A stretch of DNA of 5,027 nucleotides from an uncultured Desulfovibrionaceae bacterium (GTDB lineage Bacteria > Desulfobacterota > Desulfovibrionia > Desulfovibrionales > Desulfovibrionaceae). The position numbers were made by a program, and so were the translations under genes. How positions within the stretch are numbered: the first letter of the stretch is position 1; every line of letters starts with the position of its first letter. Shown here piece after piece: positions 1 to 4,570 of the stretch. Location of the stretch: positions 1 through 5,027 of the forward strand of contig CASQEL010000178.1 in the NCBI GenBank assembly GCA_949427775.1. The letters run 5' to 3'. The notes under the pieces were generated by a model. That model did no database searches. It was not told where the DNA came from and was given only the letters and a program-made list of their open reading frames with translations.

Positions 1-24
1 GTGGGGCGGAGCCCCACATCTTTT
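1..24 (+). terminator. Possible intrinsic terminator of a gene to the left of the window
   Basis: Bases 1-7 (GTGGGGC) pair perfectly with 11-17 (GCCCCAC) around a three-base loop, and ATCTTTT follows. A GC-rich stem followed by a short T-rich tail is the form of a rho-independent terminator for rightward transcription. The tail is imperfect and the stem may continue past the left edge. The stem would also form in leftward RNA, but the bases needed to judge that direction are outside the window. Confidence 0.4.
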
Positions 25-52
25 GGAGCATTTCAACCGTGAACTGCTCTAA
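23..52. repeat. Imperfect palindrome (12 pairs including one G-T, one mismatch, ACCG loop)
   Basis: The arms TTGGAGCA (23-30) and TGCTCTAA (45-52) pair with one G-T wobble. After a T/C mismatch (31/44), TTCA (32-35) pairs with TGAA (40-43), leaving the four-base loop ACCG. The GGAGCA...TGCTCTAA layout resembles small palindromic intergenic elements that recur in many proteobacterial genomes. Only one copy is visible here, so calling it a repeat family member is inference. It lies six bases after the hairpin at 1-17, so the two could act together as an end-of-transcript structure. Confidence 0.35.
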
Positions 53-64
53 TGACGTCGGCCT

Positions 65-196
65 TCACTTTTTTCGAGTCCGGCGTCTTTGCCGTTTCGG
101 CTTGCCTCGCAAGGCGTCCGCATATTCCCGTATACGCGGCTTGTCCCGCACGATAGCACGCTCTTCTTCCTGCCGGATATATTTTTGAGTATAGCA
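65..196 (-). pseudogene. Weak leftward open frame, possible gene remnant
   Basis: Between an upstream stop (197-199) and a TGA (65-67) the reverse strand is open for 43 codons. It lacks an ATG; the only usable start I see is a GTG at 149-151, leaving 28 residues. The translation is protein-like: an acidic stretch (QEEERAIVRDKPRIREYAD) followed by a strongly basic tail (GKPKRQRRRTRKK). It could be the decayed 3' end of a lost gene, or chance. I do not recognise a family. A possible promoter (TTGATA at 203-198, 16-base spacer, TATATC at 181-176, reverse strand) points into it. No good ribosome binding site is visible. Confidence 0.13.
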
Positions 197-358
197 TTAT
201 CAAACGCGCCGTGAAACCTCCCCATGAACGGAAAGAATACAAGGCGCACCGTGACCGAATTTTTGCCTTTCCGCCCTTGGTGTGCTAACAGGTGACGCGG
301 CGGCAGGGCATGCCGTTTCAGCCTGTGGAGAGATAGTGAGAGACCTGGGGGAAGAGGC

Positions 359-415
359 GGTTGGGCCGGAGCAGACGGAGGCGCTGCCCGACCGACGCCG
401 CGCTCCGGCGGCGTC
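359..415 (+). promoter_or_regulatory. Two abutting stems in the operon leader
   Basis: GGTTGGGC (359-366) pairs with GCCCGACC (386-393), eight pairs with one G-U wobble. GACGCCGC (394-401) pairs perfectly with GCGGCGTC (408-415) around the six-base loop GCTCCG. The stems touch with no base between them and could stack. A competing pairing exists: GCCGGAG (365-371) matches CTCCGGC at both 403-409 and 418-424. The structure ends about 55 bases before the start codon at 470. It matches no riboswitch core I know, and GC-rich DNA forms such stems easily, so a regulatory role is inference. Confidence 0.3.
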
Positions 416-459
416 TCCTCCGGCGAATGGGGGCGGCATACGGACACCTGACGACAAGC

Positions 460-463
460 GAGG
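460..463 (+). promoter_or_regulatory. Ribosome binding site of the MBL-GAF-HD-GYP gene
   Basis: GAGG lies six bases before the ATG at 470. An in-frame TAG at 464-466 directly upstream rules out any longer N-terminus, so this site and the stop together fix the start. Confidence 0.75.
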
Positions 464-469
464 TAGGGT

Positions 470-2521
470 ATGGAAGTCAGATTATGGGGTACGCGCGGCT
501 CCATCCCTGTGGCGGCGTTGCACACGGCTCGCTACGGCGGCAACACCACCTGTGTGGAAGTGCGTACCGATGCCGGGGACAGAATCATCATCGATGCGGG
601 CACGGGCATCCATGCCCTGGGCAACGCCATGCTTCGGGAACAGCCGGGCGACTGCACACTGTGCTTCACGCACACCCACTGGGATCATGTGCAGGGATTG
701 CCCCACTTTGCCCCGCTGTACGCGCCGGATTGGAAGATCAGCATCATGGGCGCGGCCACGCCGGGCGACGGCGCTCTGCAACGCTCCCTGCGCGACGTCT
801 TCGACGGCCGCCATTTTTCTTTGAACTGGGACGATCTGCCCCGCGCGCCACGGATTCGCGAATTCACTCCGGGCGAGGCCTTTTCCATCGGTTCCGCGCG
901 TGTGGAAACCTGCTCCACCCGCCACCCCGGCGGTTGTGTGGCGTACCGCATCACCGCGGACGGTTGGACCTTTGTGCTGTCCGGCGATCACGAATGCGGC
1001 GACGATCGTCACGATCCCGTGCAGCAACGCCTGATCCGTTTCTTTTCCGGCGCGGATGTGGCGCTGGTGGACGCCCAGTACTCCACGGGCGATTACGCCT
1101 CCCGGCACGGGTGGGGACACTCGACCATGGAACAATGGCCGGATGCGGCTGTTTCCGCGGGCGTCAGCCGCCTGATCTTCACGCACTACGATCCCTCCTA
1201 TGCGGATGACGCGCTGGAACTGCTGCTGGATGACGTGCGGCATACCTATGCCGTGCTCCCGCTGTTCATGCAATTGGGATACGAGGGCATGCGCATCTCC
1301 CCCCGTGGAGGCGACAGGCCCGGGCCAACGGATCGCGCCGGGAAAATCGCCTGCCGACTTTGCGATTTCTCCCGGTATATTGCGCAGTTTTCGGATACGG
1401 ACACCATTCTCGACAGGATTCTGGCCGAAGCGCGGGAACTGGGTCACGCGGACGCGGGCGCCATCTATCTGGCGGACGGGGATCGCCTGGTCTTCGCCCA
1501 TGCCCAAAACGATACGCTGTTTCCCGGATCCGCGGCCAACAAGCACATATACCTCAATATCGGCCTGCCCATCGACGCGCAGTCCATAGCGGGCTATGTA
1601 GCCGCCACATCCCGACCTGTGAATCTTCCCGATGTACGCGCCCTGCCGCCCAATGCGCCGTATGCTTTCAACGACGCCCTTGACGCCGCCACCGGCTACC
1701 GCACCGTATCCATGCTGGCCGTGCCGTTCACAGGCAACCGGAACAACATTCCGGGAGTGCTGCAACTCATCAACTGTATGGAACACGGAAGGCCCAAAGC
1801 GTTTTCCCCGCAAATGCAAAGAGACGTGGAACGGCTGGCCATTTTGGGTTCCAACTCCATAGAACGCGGCCGCATGGCCAACGAGCTGATTCTGCGCATG
1901 CTCCAGACCGCCGCTCTGCGCGATCCGCGCGAAACCGTCAGCCATGTCATGCGCGTGGGCGCCATGTCCGCGGAAATCTACCGCCGATGGGCCGAACGCT
2001 GCAACGTGGACCCGGAGACGTTGCGCGCCATGAAGGATCGCATCCGCATGGCCGCCATGCTGCACGACGTGGGCAAGGTGGGCATTCCCGACGCCGTGCT
2101 CAAAAAGGACGGAAGACTCACGCCGGAAGAGCGCGCCATAGTGGAACGGCACAGCGCCCTCGGCGCGCGGTTCTTCAAGAGCGCGACGTGGGATGTGCAT
2201 ATTCTGGCCCACGACATCGCCCTGCACCACCACCAGAAATGGGACGGCACGGGGTATACGGGCGATCCCGACGCGCCGCCGCTGTCCGGCCGGGATATTC
2301 CCCTGGGCGCGCGCATCACCGCTCTGGCCGATGTCTATGACGCCCTGGTTTCCCGCCGCTGCTACAAGGACGCCTGGCCTGAGGAAAAGGCCATGGCCGT
2401 GCTGGCGGAAGGTTCGGGCGTCCACTTCGATCCGGAACTGGTGGACGTATTCATGGAAATCCGGGATATCATCACCGCCATTCACGCGCGCTACCCCGAC
2501 GTGGAAGACGACAAAAAATAA
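470..2521 (+). CDS. TaR3-like MBL-fold hydrolase / GAF / HD-GYP phosphodiesterase fusion
   Basis: This is a 683-residue cytoplasmic protein with no signal peptide or membrane segment. Residues 1-280 form a metallo-beta-lactamase-fold domain of the TaR3-like type. It has an early RYGGNTTCVEV segment, the HxHxDH metal motif (H68, H70, D72, H73), HPGG (H152), SGDHE (D173), GWGHST (H217) and FTHYDP (H239). A linker carries CRLC (C295, C298). A GAF sensor domain spans about 305-465. Residues 475-670 are an HD-GYP domain: HDVGKVGIPD (H532, D533), H561, H581, HHHQKWDGTGYT (586-597), DVYDAL (D621) and HFDPELV. HD-GYP domains hydrolyse cyclic di-GMP, some cyclic GMP-AMP, and the metal ligands look intact. 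Two positions differ from the canonical HHExxDGxGYP motif (Q589 for E, T597 for P). The substrate of the MBL domain and the GAF ligand cannot be read from sequence. First gene of the operon, 14 bases before the next. Confidence 0.9.
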   Translation: MEVRLWGTRGSIPVAALHTARYGGNTTCVEVRTDAGDRIIIDAGTGIHALGNAMLREQPGDCTLCFTHTHWDHVQGLPHFAPLYAPDWKISIMGAATPGDGALQRSLRDVFDGRHFSLNWDDLPRAPRIREFTPGEAFSIGSARVETCSTRHPGGCVAYRITADGWTFVLSGDHECGDDRHDPVQQRLIRFFSGADVALVDAQYSTGDYASRHGWGHSTMEQWPDAAVSAGVSRLIFTHYDPSYADDALELLLDDVRHTYAVLPLFMQLGYEGMRISPRGGDRPGPTDRAGKIACRLCDFSRYIAQFSDTDTILDRILAEARELGHADAGAIYLADGDRLVFAHAQNDTLFPGSAANKHIYLNIGLPIDAQSIAGYVAATSRPVNLPDVRALPPNAPYAFNDALDAATGYRTVSMLAVPFTGNRNNIPGVLQLINCMEHGRPKAFSPQMQRDVERLAILGSNSIERGRMANELILRMLQTAALRDPRETVSHVMRVGAMSAEIYRRWAERCNVDPETLRAMKDRIRMAAMLHDVGKVGIPDAVLKKDGRLTPEERAIVERHSALGARFFKSATWDVHILAHDIALHHHQKWDGTGYTGDPDAPPLSGRDIPLGARITALADVYDALVSRRCYKDAWPEEKAMAVLAEGSGVHFDPELVDVFMEIRDIITAIHARYPDVEDDKK

Positions 2522-2535
2522 CAGGGAACCGGCAG

Positions 2536-3765
2536 ATGCCGACAGGGAACGCACAGCAGTCTCTCCGCCGTATGGCCTGGCGCGCCCGACGGGTGATCTC
2601 CCTGGCCGGAGAAGGACCGGCGCGGGGAAAGGAACTTTTCCGCCCGCTTCGCAGCCTGGACGACGCCGTCATCGTGGCGTGCGGCGACCGCGTGGAACGG
2701 GTGGAACGCCATGCCGTCTTTCGCCCGGACGCAGGTATGGAAGTACGCGATCTGGGAGCGGTTACCGTCGTTCCCGGCCTCATCAACGCCCACACCCACC
2801 TGCAATTGTCGCATCTGGCCGGAGAGACTGTTTGGGGAAAAGGATTTGTGCCCTGGCTGCGCAGTCTTATCCCCCGGCTTTCCCTTCCCCTCCGGCCGGA
2901 GGCTGTCGCAACAGCCGTCCGCCGGATTGTCGATACGGGCACGGCGCTGGTGGGAGATTATACGGGACAAGGCGTGTTGACCGTGGGCGATCTGGCTCGT
3001 GAGGCCGGGCTGGAATGCACGCTGTTCTGCGAATGGTTCGGTTTTGACACGTCGGCGTTCACCCGGCGCGATGATCCGTGGCCCGCGCGGTACGGCGCAC
3101 TGATGCGCGACGCGCCGGAATCCCTGCGCCGGCATATGGCGCCGGCCGGACACGCCCTCTACTCCACCCATGCCGACATTCTGCGGGCGGCGCACGCCTG
3201 GTGCGCGAGCCATGACCGTCCCTTCTCCCTGCATCTGGCGGAATTTCCCGAAGAGACGGAAGCCCTGGTTTCCGGACGCGGGGCGCTGGTGGAACTCTAC
3301 GCCGGGGTGGTCCTGCCCAACAACTGGAAAGCCCCCGGTCTGCCGCCCGTCCCCCTGGCCGAGGCGCTGGGGCTGTTGGGACCGGGAACTCTGGCCGTCC
3401 ACTGCGTGCAGTGCTCAGGGCACGACATCCGTCTGCTGGCCCAATCGGGCACGGCGGTCTGTCTGTGCCCCCGCTCCAACGCCGCCCTGGCTGTGGGAGC
3501 GCCTCCGGTGTCGGCGCTGGCCGAAGCCGGAGTGTTGCTGTGTTTGGGCACCGACGGTCTGACCTCCAACACCGACCTGGACGTCCGGCAGGAAGCCATC
3601 GCCCTCCGGGAACAGGGAGCGCCCCTCGAAGCGCTGGTGCGCATGCTGACCGTCAACGGAGCCGCCGCGCTGGGACGAGGAAACCTGGGAACGCTGGAGC
3701 CCGGCAAGCTGAACCGTTGGGCCGTCCTGCCGGAGGCATGGGAAGAATCATGGGAACGGAAATAG
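2536..3765 (+). CDS. Amidohydrolase, purine-derivative deaminase group (possible aminodeoxyfutalosine deaminase)
   Basis: A 409-residue cytoplasmic metal-dependent hydrolase of the amidohydrolase superfamily. The TIM-barrel signature is complete: PGLINAHTHLQLSH (H86, H88), STHAD (H212), HLAE (H233 metal ligand, E236 acid/base), VHC (H289), CPRSN (311-315) and LGTDGLTSN (D340). HLAE, CPxSN and LGTDxxxSN together point to the group of S-adenosylhomocysteine, methylthioadenosine, chlorohydrolase and aminodeoxyfutalosine deaminases. The last acts in futalosine-type menaquinone synthesis and would suit an anaerobic respirer, but no other menaquinone gene is in view. The C-terminal strand reads EPGKLNRWAVLPE, without the usual PGKxAD. 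The chosen start has AGGGA (2523-2527) eight bases upstream; M13 at 2572 aligns better with the usual N-terminus but lacks a ribosome binding site. It overlaps the next gene by 16 bases. Confidence 0.85.
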   Translation: MPTGNAQQSLRRMAWRARRVISLAGEGPARGKELFRPLRSLDDAVIVACGDRVERVERHAVFRPDAGMEVRDLGAVTVVPGLINAHTHLQLSHLAGETVWGKGFVPWLRSLIPRLSLPLRPEAVATAVRRIVDTGTALVGDYTGQGVLTVGDLAREAGLECTLFCEWFGFDTSAFTRRDDPWPARYGALMRDAPESLRRHMAPAGHALYSTHADILRAAHAWCASHDRPFSLHLAEFPEETEALVSGRGALVELYAGVVLPNNWKAPGLPPVPLAEALGLLGPGTLAVHCVQCSGHDIRLLAQSGTAVCLCPRSNAALAVGAPPVSALAEAGVLLCLGTDGLTSNTDLDVRQEAIALREQGAPLEALVRMLTVNGAAALGRGNLGTLEPGKLNRWAVLPEAWEESWERK

Positions 3766-4238
3766 AACGCAAATTTCTTGTCACGGGGGACGCCTGGCGA
3801 ATATTGGCGCGGGGCGTGACATACCGCCAGGGACATCTCTGCCGTACCGGAACGTGCACTGTGCGGATACGTATTGCGGGAGAGAGGGCTTTTCTGACCG
3901 TCAAGAGCCGGACCTCGGGCATCACCCGCGCCGAGTACGAGTATGAAATCCCGCTTGCCGACGGTGAAGAACTGCTGGCCAATCTGGCTGAAAGGCCGAT
4001 TATTAAAAAAACCCGCCGCAAAATCCCGTATGCGGGGTTCATCTGGGATGTCGACGAATTCCACGGGGAAAATCAGGGATTGATCCTGGCGGAAATCGAG
4101 CTGGAACACGAGGATCAGCCCTTCGACAAGCCCGCCTGGATCGGCGAGGAAGTGACCGGCGATCCCCGCTACGGCAATGCCGCCCTGGCCCGACGTCCCT
4201 TCTCCGCATGGCGGGCGGGGACTCCGACGGACGCATAG
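3750..4238 (+). CDS. CYTH-domain protein, probable inorganic triphosphatase
   Basis: A 162-residue single-domain CYTH (triphosphate tunnel) protein, near the usual size of bacterial members. The N-terminal ExExK signature is present (E4, E6, K8 in EIERKFLV). Tunnel-lining charged residues follow in family order: VRIR (R39, R41), TVKSR (K52, R54), EYEYE (E62, E64), KKTRRK (K87, R89), WDVDEF (D102) and AEIELE (E115, E117). Relatives hydrolyse tripolyphosphate or other triphosphates; some are adenylate cyclases or thiamine triphosphatases. Tripolyphosphatase is the most likely activity, and sequence alone does not settle it. The start at 3750 puts EIERKF at the usual place and has GGAAG (3741-3745) four bases upstream. 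An ATG at 3738 would add only four residues, with GGAGG (3732-3736) just one base before it. The start lies inside the amidohydrolase gene (16-base overlap), which suggests translational coupling. Confidence 0.87.
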   Translation: MGTEIERKFLVTGDAWRILARGVTYRQGHLCRTGTCTVRIRIAGERAFLTVKSRTSGITRAEYEYEIPLADGEELLANLAERPIIKKTRRKIPYAGFIWDVDEFHGENQGLILAEIELEHEDQPFDKPAWIGEEVTGDPRYGNAALARRPFSAWRAGTPTDA

Positions 4239-4274
4239 CAATGCGGCATCTTCAAGCCGTGGAAAGCCCGTATC

Positions 4275-4296
4275 AAAAATTCCGCACAGAGCGGAA
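4275..4296 (-). terminator. Intrinsic terminator for leftward transcription (distal)
   Basis: Read on the reverse strand, TTCCGC (4296-4291) and GCGGAA (4285-4280) form a six-pair stem with a five-base loop, followed by five T residues (4279-4275). It lies about 275 bases past the stop of the leftward gene and 37 bases past the end of the rightward operon. It may be a back-up that keeps leftward transcripts out of the CYTH gene. Confidence 0.4.
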
Positions 4297-4312
4297 AGAG
4301 GTGTTTCCCGGA

Positions 4313-4343
4313 CGGACATGCGCCCCCTGCCGGCGAATGTCCG
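4313..4343. repeat. Eleven-pair inverted repeat
   Basis: CGGACAT (4313-4319) pairs with ATGTCCG (4337-4343). After one G/A mismatch, CGCC (4321-4324) pairs with GGCG (4332-4335) around a seven-base loop. A second hairpin, CGGCCG (4344-4349) with CGGCCG (4356-4361), abuts it directly. Neither is followed by a T-run on either strand, so simple intrinsic termination does not explain them. Confidence 0.45.
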
Positions 4344-4417
4344 CGGCCGCATGGTCGGCCGGGAATGGGGAACCCGGCGCTGCTTGAAATGCGTAGGAAG
4401 GAGAGGGAAGAGCAATC

Positions 4418-4465
4418 CCCGGTCACGGCCCTTGCAGTCGCGACATCCGCAAGGGCCGCGCCGGG
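4418..4465. repeat. Long stem-loop, ten plus five pairs
   Basis: CGGCCCTTGC (4426-4435) pairs perfectly with GCAAGGGCCG (4449-4458) around a 13-base loop that itself contains GTCGCGAC. An outer stem, CCCGG (4418-4422) with CCGGG (4461-4465), closes it across a small internal loop. This is the strongest fold in the window. No T-tail follows on either strand. Possible roles include an mRNA 3'-end stabiliser, part of a small RNA, or a protein-binding site. Confidence 0.5.
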
Positions 4466-4506
4466 AGTCCGGCCGGACCTGCCGAGCCGGGTCAAAAAAA
4501 AGTGCG

Positions 4507-4546
4507 AAAAATTCCGGACACTACCAATACCTGAACGCGTCCGGAA
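4507..4546 (-). terminator. Probable intrinsic terminator of the leftward gene
   Basis: Read on the reverse strand, TTCCGGAC (4546-4539) and GTCCGGAA (4519-4512) form a perfect eight-pair stem around a 19-base loop. T residues follow at 4511-4507, and a further eight-T run lies at 4501-4494. It begins 25 bases past the TGA at 4571-4573. The loop is longer than typical. The 5' arm can alternatively pair with the end of the coding region (4578-4586), so folding may be conditional. Confidence 0.5.
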
Positions 4547-4547
4547 G

Positions 4548-4565
4548 GTGAAAAGACACTTTCAC
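4548..4565. repeat. Small hairpin just past the leftward stop codon
   Basis: GTGAAA (4548-4553) pairs with TTTCAC (4560-4565) around six bases. It lies five bases beyond the stop of the leftward gene, immediately before the probable terminator. It is nested inside the alternative pairing 4536-4544/4578-4586, which it could help to nucleate. Confidence 0.4.
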
Positions 4566-4570
4566 GGATC

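Larger units (their letters stand above)
53..469. other. Gene-free stretch upstream of the operon
   Basis: No frame on either strand here has both a credible start signal and recognisable protein character. Bases 171-205 are AT-rich in an otherwise GC-rich region, which suits promoter or regulator-binding DNA. Bases 282-469 are GC-rich and can fold, so they are probably the untranslated leader of the following gene. The operon promoter should lie in this stretch, but I could not pick a convincing rightward -35/-10 or -24/-12 pair. Confidence 0.5.
4239..4570. other. Hairpin-rich convergent intergenic region
   Basis: No credible gene lies between the two converging genes. Open frames exist on both strands but are arginine/proline/serine-rich, lack start signals and resemble no family I know. 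The stretch holds a run of inverted repeats: 4280-4296, 4313-4343, 4344-4361, 4418-4465, the 12-base perfect palindrome at 4467-4478, 4512-4546 and 4548-4565, plus eight A residues at 4494-4501. Some act plausibly as terminators for leftward RNA. I see no hairpin with a T tail for the rightward operon, so its transcription may end by another route or through the opposing structures. Confidence 0.6.

Noticed and set aside
282..469. Known riboswitch (c-di-GMP, cobalamin, SAM, molybdenum cofactor) in the operon leader
   Set aside because: I looked for the conserved cores I know of these classes and found none. Only generic foldability remains.
282..824. Rightward open frame of 180 codons beginning in the leader
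   Set aside because: It runs out of frame through the start of the MBL domain and resembles no family. No ribosome binding site precedes it.
482..2554. A 690-codon open frame on the reverse strand, antisense to the MBL-GAF-HD-GYP gene
   Set aside because: It is slightly longer than the sense gene, but its translation has no recognisable motif, is rich in H, G, R and V from reversed GC-rich codons, and it has no ribosome binding site. The sense strand carries three complete domain signatures.
2491..3402. Reverse-strand open frame of 303 codons across the amidohydrolase gene
   Set aside because: Shadow of the sense gene: no motif, and the sense frame carries the whole amidohydrolase signature.
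3738..3749. Alternative upstream start for the CYTH gene at 3738
   Set aside because: GGAGG lies only one base before that ATG, too close for normal initiation. The start at 3750 places the EIERKF motif at the family's usual position.
4239..4570. RNase P RNA, tmRNA, SRP RNA or a tRNA in the hairpin-rich intergenic region
   Set aside because: None of their conserved sequence blocks (for example GAGGAAAGTCC, GGAAGCAGC or a T-arm GGTTCGA) is present.
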